NCBI RefSeq assembly: GCF_000499385.1
Contig: NW_013652856.1
Location: 1-20,000, forward strand
Length of the DNA: 20,000 nucleotides
DNA from: Eimeria necatrix
Taxonomy: Eukaryota; Apicomplexa; Conoidasida; Eucoccidiorida; Eimeriidae
Reading direction: 5' to 3'
Shown: in pieces, positions 1-9,117 of the stretch
How the letters are laid out: every line of letters begins with the position of its first letter
Numbering within the stretch: the stretch's first letter is position 1
Notes under the pieces: generated by a model
What the model was told of the DNA's origin: nothing
The model's database searches: none
Seen by the model: the letters and a program-made list of their open reading frames with translations, nothing else
Position numbers and translations under genes: made by a program

Positions 1-336
1 GGAGCCCCAACGAAGGAGTAAAGGGAGTACAGCAGCAGCAGCAAGTAGCGCGACACGCGGGGGACCCCACGCGCTATCACCTGCACCAAACCCTAAACCC
101 TAAACCCTAAACCCTAAACCCTAAACCCTAAACCACGGAGCCTGAGCCCGGGGTCCTCAACTCTAGATCTGAGGACGTCAAGTCCGGGGACTCAAACTCT
201 AGCCTCTAAACCCTAAACCCTAAACCCTGAGCGTAAACCCTAAACCCTAAACCCTAAACCCTAAACCCTAAACCCTTACCTTTTGGTGCTTCACGGGCGG
301 AGCCTTCTCCCCCGTACTAACTTCGACGCCCTCCAT
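1..336 (-). CDS. 5' exons of an unidentified small membrane protein (partial, runs off left edge)
   Basis: Read on the minus strand, an ATG at 336-334 opens a 19-codon exon (MEGVEVSTGEKAPPVKHQK, 336-280). It is followed by a good donor, GTAAGGG, which runs straight into a TTTAGGG array. An in-frame stop lies a few codons upstream of the ATG with no AG between them, which supports this start. The second exon begins at 80 after GGTGCAG and stays open in phase 0 to base 1. It gives a basic stretch (ARGVPRVSR) followed by a hydrophobic one (YLLLLLYSLYSFVGA) that looks like the start of a membrane helix. I do not recognise the family. The matching phase, good splice sites and non-repetitive codons make it more than a chance ORF, but only about 45 residues are visible and the intron is inferred. 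Confidence 0.5.
95..277. repeat. Telomere-type AAACCCT arrays inside the minus-strand intron
   Basis: Two AAACCCT tracts (about 95-131 and 206-277) fill most of the intron between the two minus-strand exons, with a short unique piece at about 134-205. On the transcribed strand they read TTTAGGG and begin immediately after the donor GTAAGGG at 279-273, so donor and repeat merge. Confidence 0.85.
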
Positions 337-794
337 TTGACAAGAAGGTGGGGTTGTTGTTATTTAGTTCAAATCGCAAAACCCTCGAAAATTCGCGGCA
401 AACCCTCGGCCCCAAACCCTAAACCCTAAACCCTAAACCCTAAACCCTCAGCACTAGACCCTGGTACGTAAAAATCGCGGCCTTCGGGCCCCAGAGCCTT
501 CCACAAAGTAGCAGCAGGTAAAGAGCCCTCTTCTGTAGCCTCGGGCGTTAACTGGTGAGGGTTTAGGGTTTAGCGTCTAGGGTTTAGGGTTTAGGGTTTA
601 GGGTTTAGGGTTTCAGGTGCGATCTCTGTGCACGAATTGCTCGAGGGACCAGCCGCGGCTCATTAACCAACTTCGCGGTCCCCAAACCCTAAAAAGGGGT
701 ATAAAAAGAACTTAAAAATGAAAATAATCTAAAAAGGGGGAAAACAAAAGTATAAAACCCTAAGCGCTTAGCAGCAAACCATGCAGCTACTTGA

Positions 795-831
<37 letters not shown>

Positions 832-1356
832 GCAGCAGCTGCAGCCCCGCAGGGGCCCCCCATTTCTTTACTTTTTTGTCTTTTCCTTATTTATTTATTT
901 TTTATTTTTTATTTTTATTTCTCTTTTTGTTTCTTTTCATTTTGCTGCTGCGCTGCTGCCATTTGCTGCTCCCCCAGGACAGTCCGCCGCGCGGTCGCGA
1001 GCTCCGAGGGTTTAGGGTTTAGGGTTTAGGGTTTAGGGTTTAGGGTTTACGGTTTAGGGTTTGGCCCTGGGGCACTTTCTTCTACGTATACGTCGTCCAG
1101 CTTTCTCTGGGGACTTCGCTGTGGCCGAAGGACTCCCCGGCTGCGCGCTAAACCCTAAACCCCAAACCCTAAACCCTAATTCCAAAACCCTAAACCCTAA
1201 ACCCTAAACCCTCTCTCGCCGTCCGCTGTGCGCTGCCCCTGCATGCCCATCGCTGCAGCTGGCAGCCTCGGGCTCCCTGAGCCGCAGGCTAGGGTTCAGG
1301 GCCTAGGGTTTAGGGTTTAGGGTTTAGGGTTTAGGGTTTAGGGTTTAGGGTTTAGG
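337..1356. other. Divergent intergenic region with telomere-type arrays and a CAG tract
   Basis: This separates the minus-strand gene start from the uL24m start. It holds AAACCCT at about 411-449 and 1149-1212, and TTTAGGG at about 558-614, 1008-1062 and 1299-1355. These are arranged as opposed pairs that could fold on each other. A CAG tract lies at about 797-842, followed by T-rich DNA, and an AT-rich TATAAAA-like sequence sits near 699. Short unique islands (about 450-557, 615-690, 1063-1148 and 1213-1298) are open for 20-35 codons in at least one frame and could hold 5' exons of either gene. I could not link any of them by phase or homology. ORFs across the CAG tract look like repeat read-through. 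Confidence 0.6.
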
Positions 1357-4300
1357 ATGTCGCGGTTTGTTAAGGCCTACTTGAAGGCCAAGAGGCTAAA
1401 CCACCGCCAAACCCCCTCGCCCTTCACTCCCAAGTTTTTGGAGTTGAGCAAAGAGCCTTCAGTGCCTCCGCCTTTAAGAGAAAGGGTATTTAATTAATTA
1501 ATTAATTAATTAATTAATTAATTAATTAATTAATTAATTAATTAATTAATTTGATTAATTAAATTAATTAATTAATTAATTAATTATTGTTTTGCTCGGG
1601 TTTTCTGGTTTTGCGTTGACGGGGTTTGATTTGCTGCGCGCCGGCTGATTTAGGGTTTAGGGTTTAGGGTTTAGGGTTTAGGGTTTGGGGTTTGGGGTTT
1701 GGGCGTTGCGGCTGCAGCAACAGCCGCAGCGCGTGGACTTGGCGAAGCACTTGAACATAAAGGAAGGAGATTTAGTGGAGGTCTGCCAACAAGGGTTTAG
1801 GGTTTAGGGTTTAGGGTTTAGGGCTTAGGGCTTAGGGTTTAGGGTTTTGGTTCACAGCTCAAAGATCTACATTTGGGATTTGGGTTCGAACTCTGGGCCC
1901 TGGAACTCGAGGGCCACGGGTGAGGGTTTCTCTTTCAGGGTTTAGGGTTTAGAGTTTAGGGTTTAGGGTTTAGGGTTTAGGGTTTAGGGTTTAGGGTTTG
2001 TGTCCCCTTAGGTGCTGCACGGCCGCGACCAAAACCGCCGTGGAATTATTTTGAAAATAAACCACCGGAGAAATACCGCAATTGTGGAGGGATGCAATCT
2101 TGTAAGTGTTCTTAACAATGGCTAGCTAGCTAGCTAGCTAACTAGCTAGCTAGCTAGCTGGCTAGCTGGCTAGCTAGCTAGCTAGCTGAAGCAGCAGCTA
2201 ACAGGCAGGCTAGCTGGCTAGTCAGGTACAGCAGCAGCTAGCCGGCTAGCTCGCCAGCTAGCTAGCTAGCTAACTGAAGCAGCAGCTAGCTAGCTGGCTA
2301 GCTAGCTGGCTAGCTAGCTGGCTAGCTAGCTGGCTAGCTAGCTGATGCTTTGTGTAGCTGGCTGTTGGCTGTTTCTGCAGCTAGCTAGCTAACTGCGGCG
2401 AAAGCCTGCCGACCAGCTAGCTGGCTAGTTGCCTGTACTAGTAGCTAGCTGACTAGCTAGAGCAATGGCTAGCTGGCTAGCTAGCTAGCTGGCTAGCTGG
2501 CTAGCTAGCTAGCTGGCTAGCTGGCTAGCTAGGGCTCGAGGCAGCAGATTCGCTAGCTAGCTGTCTGGCTGGCTAGCTAGCGAAGCAGAGATGGGTTCGC
2601 CGTTTGCTTTTTTGCAAAGTAGTGAAATTAAATCGGATTTAATTAAAATGAAATCAAATGGAAATAAGTGAATTATATTTAATTAAATTAATTAAATTAA
2701 ATTAAATTTAATTCTGTTTCTCTTTTGTTTCTTTCGCTCGGAGTTCAGCTTTTCGCGCTTTCGCTTGCTTTCTGGATTGCACTGTGGAAACTGGCGCGAA
2801 AATGCGAAACTGGGGCGTTTAATTTGATTTTAAAAACTAAAATGGATTAAATTTTGTTTTTTAATTCTTTTTTATTTCTTTTTTTGTTCTTTTCTGCTTT
2901 TTTTTGCAGAAAAAAAGCTTTTGGAGTCCTCGAGTTGGCGGCGCTTCGATCGCGACGGAGGAGCTGCCTATACACCTCACGAACTTGGCGCTCCTCGACC
3001 CCATTGTCAAGTCCGATTATTTATTTCATTTATTTCATTTATTTATTTTTTTATTTATTTTATTTATTTATTTATTTATTTATTTTATTTGTTTTGTTTA
3101 TTTTGTTTATTTCAACTATTTCAATTGTTTTAATTGTTTTATTTGCTTTATTTCGCTGTTTTCGCCGTTTGTTTGCATTTCTTAGTCGTTTAGAATCTGT
3201 TTATTGAGCTGTTTATTATTTATTTATTCATTTATTTATTATTAATTATTTATTTATTTATTTATTATTTATTTATTTACTTATTTATTTATTATTTATT
3301 ATCTATTTATTTATTTATTATTAATTTATTAATTTATTTATTATTTATTATTAGGAGGCCAACTCGAGTCAAAAGGAGATATATGATGAATGGAGAAGTC
3401 GTTCGCATTTCTAAACTTTCGGGTAAATTCTTTTTTTAATTTTAATTCTTTTTGATTTATTTTCAGTTTATTTTTAATTCTTTTAAATTCATTTTTACTT
3501 TATTTTTATTTAATTTTAATTTCGTTTCATTTGCCACTTATTCAATTTCATTTGTCTCTTTTTTGTTTTATTTTATTTGCTTCCTTTTCATTTGCTGCTG
3601 CTGCTGCTGCTGCTGCTGCTTTCTTTAAATTAAATTTATTTATCTTTCATCATTTATTTTGCGAACTTTTTTATTTTCTTTTTATTTCTTCAGTTAAATT
3701 TATATGCTTTCAATTAATTGATTTGCTTCTTTTCTGTCACATTATATTTTGTTATTTGTTAATTTATTTCCTCTTTATTTCCTTTTCTCATTTGTCTCTC
3801 TCCGTCTTCATTTTTTTCTTTGGCTCCTCCAAAACTATGAGGGTTTAGGGTCTAGGGTTTAGGGTTTAGGGTTTAGGGTGTAGGATTTGGGGTTCAGGGT
3901 TTTGGTTTTGGGGTTTAGGGTTCCGGGTCTAGTGATTATGGCTCAAAAATTAACGGTTTTGTGCTTCAGGTTGAGGGTTTAGGGTTTAGGGTTTAGGGTT
4001 TAGGGTTTAGGGTTTAGGGTTTAGGGTTTAGGGTTTGCGCAGGTTGTGCTATGCCGGAGCCGCTGACTCCGCTTCCGAGGCCCCCCAGTCTTTACCAGCA
4101 GTTTTTAAGGGAGAAGGCCAAGGGCCCTCCAATCAAGGCACGCCAAACCCTAAACCCTAAACCCCAAACCCTAAACCCTAAACCCTAAACCCTCATTCGC
4201 CACCTCCACGCCAACTCTGCCGCAGCAGCAGCACTTCCGGACACAACTTGCACTCCTCAGGCACAGCTAGCTAGCTAGCTAGCTAGCTAGCTAGCTACCT

Positions 4301-4607
4301 GGGTAGCTAGCTAAGTAGCTAGCTACCCGACTAGCTAGCTAGCTAGCTAGCTAGCTAGCTGGCTGGCTGAATAGCTAGCCAGCTATCTAGCAAGCCGACG
4401 ACTAGCTAGCCGTTTGTCTACACACCCAGCCAGCCAGCTAGCTACCCAGCTAGCTAGCTAGCTAGCTACCTAGCCAGCTAGCTAGCTAGCTAGCTAAGCA
4501 GTTTGTGGCTGTGTGTTTCAGGAAAAGTATGCAAATCCCGACCCGCTGCACATGCAGCTGCTGAAGCAGCTGGCGTTTTCTTTCCTTAACAAACAGCCCG
4601 GCGCTCC

Positions 4608-4649
<42 letters not shown>

Positions 4650-4665
4650 AGAGCTGCAGCAGTAG
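1357..4665 (+). CDS. Mitochondrial-type ribosomal protein uL24 (L24), seven exons
   Basis: Large-subunit ribosomal protein uL24, expected to bind 23S-type rRNA near the exit tunnel in the mitochondrion. Proposed exons are 1357-1485, 1718-1780, 2012-2101, 2910-3010, 3355-3422, 4043-4137 and 4522-4665. Phases match throughout and give 229 residues. The basic N-terminus (MSRFVKAYLKAKRLNHR) resembles a transit peptide. The KOW segment is GDLVE joined to VLHGRDQNRRGIILK, then NTAIVEGCN (about 59-93). Next come ELPIHLTNLALLDP (about 113-126) and RPTRVKRRYMMNGEVVRIS (129-147), which is the conserved L24 order. The C-terminus ends in 14 alanines encoded by GCT repeats and then AELQQ. Introns 1-5 have GT-AG ends; intron 6 would need a GC donor (AAG|GCACGC). 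The exon 2 start could be 1724 or 1730 instead, in the same frame. An apicoplast location is less likely but not excluded. Confidence 0.87.
1488..1585. repeat. TTAA (ATTA) array in uL24m intron 1
   Basis: Near-perfect TTAA tetranucleotide array starting within two to three bases of the donor GTATTTAATT at 1486. It is self-complementary, so it can form hairpins in the intron RNA. A TTTAGGG array follows at about 1650-1699 before the acceptor. Confidence 0.9.
1650..1999. repeat. TTTAGGG arrays in uL24m introns 1 and 2
   Basis: Sense-strand TTTAGGG tracts at about 1650-1699 (just before exon 2), 1794-1850 and 1938-1999 (just before the CCCCTTAG acceptor of exon 3). Variants GGGGTTT, AGGGCTT and AGAGTTT are mixed in. 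Exon 2 at 1718-1780 lies between them. Confidence 0.9.
2121..2582. repeat. GCTA (TAGC) array in uL24m intron 3
   Basis: About 460 bases of GCTAGCTA with GCTG/GGCTA variants and small inserts such as GCAGCAG. It starts about 19 bases after the donor GTAAGTGTTC. GCTAGC is its own reverse complement, so the tract is self-complementary along its length. The rest of the intron (2583-2909) is AT-rich and ends in a T-rich tract and TTTTTGCAG. Confidence 0.9.
3013..3354. repeat. TTTA (TTTAT) repeat in uL24m intron 4
   Basis: The donor at 3011 (GTCCGATTATTTATTT) runs directly into TTTA repeats, which continue with TTTG and TTAT variants to the acceptor TTATTATTAG at 3354. This intron is practically all repeat. 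Predicted ORFs rich in Phe/Ile/Leu/Tyr here are translations of TTTA. Confidence 0.9.
3423..4042. repeat. uL24m intron 5: T-rich DNA, CTG tract, TTTAGGG arrays
   Basis: After donor GTAAATTC there is about 400 bases of T-rich DNA with an internal CTG tract at about 3594-3620. Then come TTTAGGG repeats at about 3839-3930 (degenerate) and 3973-4036 (regular), up to the acceptor TTTGCGCAG at 4042. Confidence 0.85.
4138..4521. repeat. uL24m intron 6: AAACCCT array then GCTA array
   Basis: The proposed GC donor at 4138 is followed six bases later by AAACCCT repeats (about 4144-4194), a short unique piece, then a GCTA array (about 4265-4497) and the acceptor TGTGTTTCAG. The AAACCCT orientation here is opposite to the TTTAGGG of introns 1, 2 and 5. 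Confidence 0.8.
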
Positions 4666-5082
4666 AGGGGCCCTGCATGCATGCCTTTTGGGGCTTTTTG
4701 ACTCTTTTGGTTTTTGCGTTTTTGTTTGAAATAAAAAATACCCACTGAGAAGAAACTGCTTTTTATATTTATTTATTTTTTTATTTAGCTGTTATTTAGT
4801 TATTCACTTTTTTAATTTTTTATTTTTTATTTACATTTTTTTATTTACATTTTTTCTTGATTGTTTTCTTGTTTGCTTATTGGCGCATTTATTCATTTGT
4901 TATTTATTTGCTTTTTAATTTATTTGTTTGTTCACCCACTTGATTATTTGGCTTTATTTATTCATTTGTTTATTATTCATTTATTCATTTGTTATTTATT
5001 TAATTATTAGTTTTTTATTCATTTATGTTTTTATTCATTTTTATTTTTTTCATTTTAATTTAAAGGCAGAGGCGCATGCAAG

Positions 5083-5097
5083 CAGTGTATGTACAGC
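5083..5097. promoter_or_regulatory. Recurring near-palindrome, copy 1 (CAGTGTATGTACAGC)
   Basis: Matches the form GGTGTATRTACACC found at several places in the window. A GCATGC sits four bases upstream at 5074-5079. Placed between genes; a regulatory role is inferred from recurrence only. Confidence 0.4.
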
Positions 5098-5237
5098 TCG
5101 AGTTGTGGCTGCAAAATAAAAGACAGAAGAAGTAAATTGAAAAAATAAATTTTATTTTTAGTTATAAATGCATTTGAGTCCTTTAGTTAGTTTTTATTGC
5201 GCTGCCAACTCAACAACAGAAGCCCCAAAGCAACTGC

Positions 5238-5251
5238 GGTGTACGTACACC
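5238..5251. promoter_or_regulatory. Recurring palindrome, copy 2 (GGTGTACGTACACC)
   Basis: A perfect 14-bp palindrome, followed five bases later by the TGCATGCA array. It is the most symmetric copy of the element in the window. Confidence 0.45.
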
Positions 5252-5253
5252 AC

Positions 5254-5306
5254 CATGCATGCATGCATGCATGCATGCATGCATGCACGAATGCATGCGT
5301 GCATGC
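5254..5306. repeat. TGCATGCA array
   Basis: An ATGC tetranucleotide array with one ACGA and one GTGC interruption. TGCATGCA is a known apicomplexan ApiAP2-type binding sequence, so the array could bind such factors. It is equally a simple self-complementary microsatellite. Confidence 0.75.
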
Positions 5307-5703
5307 AAAGTCCCCTAGCCCCTCTAGGGGCCCCCAACTACGCCCGAGGGGGCCCCCATGAGGGCCCCCACACGTAGGCCTTTTACGGGGGCCCTAGTGC
5401 CCTCCAGGGGTCCCCTTGGGGGCCCCCTTATCCAGCTACAGAGGTCCCAAAGGGGCCCCTAAATGGGGGCCCCCCTAGGGGCCCCCAGAGGGACCAGCAG
5501 GGGCCCCAGAGACCCACCGAAACCCCAAAGGGGCCCCCAAGTAGGGGGGCCCCTAGGGGCCCCCAGCAAGACCAGCAGGGGCCCCCACGGAGAGTTAGTG
5601 AACCTCCTAAAGGCCCACTGGGGGCCCCCCATGGGGCCCCAGTGGGCCCCCTTTCGGGGGCCCCTGGGGGCCCCCCTAGGGGCCCCCAAAGGGGCCCCTA
5701 ATG
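5307..5703. repeat. GGGGCCCC-type palindromic block
   Basis: About 400 bases of GGGGGCCCCC-like palindromes spaced by short unique pieces (CAGAG, AGCAGG, AAAG). The long Gly/Ala/Pro-rich ORFs on both strands follow from this low complexity, and I do not accept them as genes. A second such block lies at 16230-16745. Confidence 0.85.
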
Positions 5704-6006
5704 AAGTCACTGGCACTGATTAGAAGGAGTTGATTGTCTTTGTTTTAATATCCTTTTTTGTGTTTAGGGTTTTAGAGGAAAGGGTTTAATAAGGGTAATA
5801 AAGGGAAAAAGTAAAAAAGGGTTTGTTTGGCTAAGCATTGTGTTGAAAAAATAAAGAAAATAATTAAAAATAAAAGAAAAAATAAAGAAAATAATTAAAA
5901 ATAAAATTATTTATTATTTATTTTTATTTAAATTCTTTTTTAATGCCTTCTTTGCCAGTCTTCCGTTTCCCTGTGAGCGGGAGCGTCCAAGTGCTGCTGC
6001 AGTGAC

Positions 6007-6008
<2 letters not shown>

Positions 6009-6050
<42 letters not shown>

Positions 6051-6051
6051 A
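6009..6051. repeat. CTG array in intergenic DNA
   Basis: About 14 CTG units preceded by GTGCTGCTGCAGTGACC. No coding frame could be linked to the downstream protease gene. Confidence 0.8.
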
Positions 6052-6177
6052 TGCTCTAGCTCCAGCTTCTCCGTTGTTCCGCCGCCACAAAAGAAATATT
6101 TAATTAAATTAATTAAAAATAAATCAAATGACTCATTAGTTTTCTTATTGTGGTGTCCCAGAGAGCGAAGGAGCTGA

Positions 6178-6191
6178 GGTGTATGTACACC
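6178..6191. promoter_or_regulatory. Recurring near-palindrome, copy 3 (GGTGTATGTACACC)
   Basis: Twelve of 14 positions are symmetric. It lies 191 bases before the proposed protease start codon, inside GAGCTGAGGTGTATGTACAC followed by a GC-rich stretch, so it is placed where a promoter or leader element would be. Confidence 0.45.
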
Positions 6192-6345
6192 CCGCGGCTG
6201 TCGCCGTCGCCGTCTCGTGGCTTTCTGCTGCGGGACAAAAGACCTTCAAAGGTCAAATAAATCCTTTTAATTTATTTAATTCTTTAAATTTAATTATTTT
6301 AATTCCTTTTTTACTTCAATTTCAAACGGGAAGACCCCAAACACC

Positions 6346-6381
6346 ATGAGCTGCTGCGCTGGCCGCCTCTTCCTCTCCTGA
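6346..6381 (+). other. Possible short upstream ORF before the protease start
   Basis: CACCATGAGC opens an 11-codon ORF (MSCCAGRLFLS) whose TGA at 6379-6381 ends one base before the proposed protease ATG at 6383. If it is in the mature leader it would limit initiation at 6383. The transcription start is unknown, so this is only a sequence observation. Confidence 0.3.
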
Positions 6382-6382
6382 G

Positions 6383-6421
6383 ATGGCCAAAATGCACACT
6401 AACAAACCAGCTGCAGCAGCA

Positions 6422-6466
<45 letters not shown>

Positions 6467-6535
6467 GCTGCTGCGGAATCAGCCTGCTTTTCTCCCCGTG
6501 GAAGCCAGGCAAAAGCGGCTTCTCGGGCGAAACCC

Positions 6536-6577
<42 letters not shown>

Positions 6578-6732
6578 GCAAAAGCCCACCGACGGCTCTT
6601 CAGTGGCCTCTGTCTTCTGCTCTTCTGTGAGTCCCCAGAAGCTCAAATTCCCCGAAGAAGGGTTTAGGGTTTAGGGTTTAGGGTTTAGGGTTTAGGGTTT
6701 GCGGTGCGTGTTTGTGCTTCAGTCTCCTGCAG

Positions 6733-6773
<41 letters not shown>

Positions 6774-7658
6774 AAATTTCTTTAGAGCCCAATAAGGAAA
6801 TTGTATTTATTTTTGGAAAGCCTGAATGCGAGGAGTGGGTAAAAAGAAAGAAAAATGAAATTGAATTAATTAAATAATTGTTATTTCAATTAATTAATTC
6901 TTAAATTGAATCAAATAAATAAATTAAATAAATTAAATAAAGTAAATAAATTAAATAAATAAATATATTAATAATTAATTAATTAATTATTAATTATTTT
7001 TGCAAAAAAAAGAATGAAAGAAATCCTTTTACAGCTTTTTCTAAGCTGCATTACTGGCAGCAGCAAAACTAAACAAAATAAAATGAATGAAATAAAATAA
7101 AACTTTTAAATTAATTTTTAATTTGGAAAAATAAATAAAATAATTATTTGGCAAATAGCAAATCAAAGAAAGTTATTAAAGGCTTTTCATATGTTTGTTT
7201 TTGCTGCTGTTTTCCTTTTTTAAATTAAATATTTTGATTTATTTAACTTCTTTCTTTTAATCAAAGTTTGTTTCGCTAATTTCCATCGAATAAAAAAACA
7301 AAAAAACACACTTCAGGGTTTAGGGTTTAGGGTTTAGGGTTTAGGGTTTAGGGTTTAGGGTTTAGGGTTTGCGCGCGCAGCCGCTTGCCGGTGGAGCTGG
7401 AGGGGCTGATATCTGAAGCTGCTGCTTTGACGCGGATAAGGAGACAAAAGGGGACAGGAAGTGGTTTGCTGCTGCAGCAGCGGACTTCAGAAGCAGCAGC
7501 AGCAGCAGCAGCAGTGCGAGTTGCTGCTGCAGCAGCAGCAGCAAAAACCAAAGGCACTGCCCGCTCCCACACTGTCTATACGCTGCAGCAAAACTCTCCC
7601 AGACGCTCTTTGCTGCGGCAAGTAGAAACCATCAGGCTGGGCAAAAGCAAAAAGAAAC

Positions 7659-7716
<58 letters not shown>

Positions 7717-8373
7717 GCACCTCTGTAGCTTCGACAGGGTCACCCTGCACCACCTGCACTGCCACGTCATCTCCACCAAACACTGCAAACAGTTCCTAGA
7801 CCCAGACATCCTCAAAGTACAAACCCTAAACCCTAAACCCTAAACCCTAAACCCTAAACCCTAAACCCTTATTCGGCAGCTGCAGACTGCTGCTCGTTGA
7901 ACTGCGGGGGTTTGGATGCTTCGGCCTTTTGCCGGGACCCCCTTTCCCTCCTGAGCTCCGAACCACGTTGCTAGGGTTTAGGGTTTAGGGTTTAGGGCCT
8001 AGGGTTTAGGGTTTAGGGTTTAGGGTTTAGGGTTTAGGGTTTAGGGTTTAGGGTTTAGGGTTTACAGCCAATCGTTGACACGCCGCTGATGCGGTGTCTC
8101 CATATCGTAACATATATTTATCCTTCCCAACTAGCTAACTAGCTAACTAGCTAGCTAGCTAGCTAGCTAACTAGCTAACTAGCTAGCTAGCTGGCTAGCT
8201 GGCTAGCTGGCTAGCTGGCTAGCTGGCTAGCTGCCTAGTTGGCTATGTTGTAGTTATTTATTCATTTATTGATTTATTGATTTATTGATTTATTGATTTA
8301 TTGATTTATTGATTTATTGATTTATTGATTTATTTATTGATTTATTGATTTATTTATTGATTTATTTATTGAT

Positions 8374-8456
<83 letters not shown>

Positions 8457-8558
8457 TTCTTCAGGAGGCGGCGGGACTATATCAGAACAGCCGATGAACA
8501 CAGTCGCCATTATCGACTTCGGATTCAACTTGGGTCAGCTTTTATTTATTTGTTTTTA

Positions 8559-8589
<31 letters not shown>

Positions 8590-9051
8590 TTAATTAATTA
8601 ATTAATTAATTAATTAATTTATTTATTTATTTACTTTTATTTGTTTTGTTTTTTGTTTGTTTTGCTGGCTATGTTTTTAGTTTTTGTTTATTTACTTTGT
8701 TTTTATTTGTCTTCTTTTTGTTTACTTTGATTTTTTTATTTTCCTTATTTTACTTTTTGTTTATTTTGTTTTTATTTATTTTATTTTTTCAAATAAAGTG
8801 AATAAATTAATCCTTTAATTTTAAATCAATATAAAAAAGAACTTTACTTCTAAATGCCACTTCAGTCTTCCTTCCCCAGCTAGCTAGCTAGCTAGCTAGC
8901 TAGCTAGCTGGCTAGCTATCTGGCAGACTAGCTAGCTAGCTGGCTAGCTATCTGGATGGCTAGCTAGCTAGCTGATTCCCTAGATGTGTCCAAATAGAAG
9001 CCGCTCCAAGAATCCCAAAAGCCCACCAGGACGCCAAAAGAAATTCCCCAC

Positions 9052-9117
<66 letters not shown>

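Larger units (their letters stand above)
4666..6345. other. Intergenic region between uL24m and the protease gene
   Basis: Holds an AATAAA-type sequence shortly after the uL24m stop (about 4729), then T-rich DNA with TTTAT-like repeats (about 4760-5065), a TGCATGCA array, a GGGGCCCC block, more AT-rich DNA (5730-5945 and 6090-6345) and a CTG tract at about 6009-6051. The three copies of the recurring near-palindrome are listed separately. I see no convincing gene; predicted ORFs here are translations of repeats. Confidence 0.6.

Noticed and set aside
95..1355. A true chromosome end suggested by telomere-type repeats
   Set aside because: The tracts are short, in both orientations, spread over the first 14 kb and mixed with genes, so they are internal telomere-type repeats.
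5459..5723. Gly/Ala/Pro-rich ORFs on both strands of the GGGGCCCC block
   Set aside because: Both strands read similarly because the DNA is palindromic; no start context or homology.
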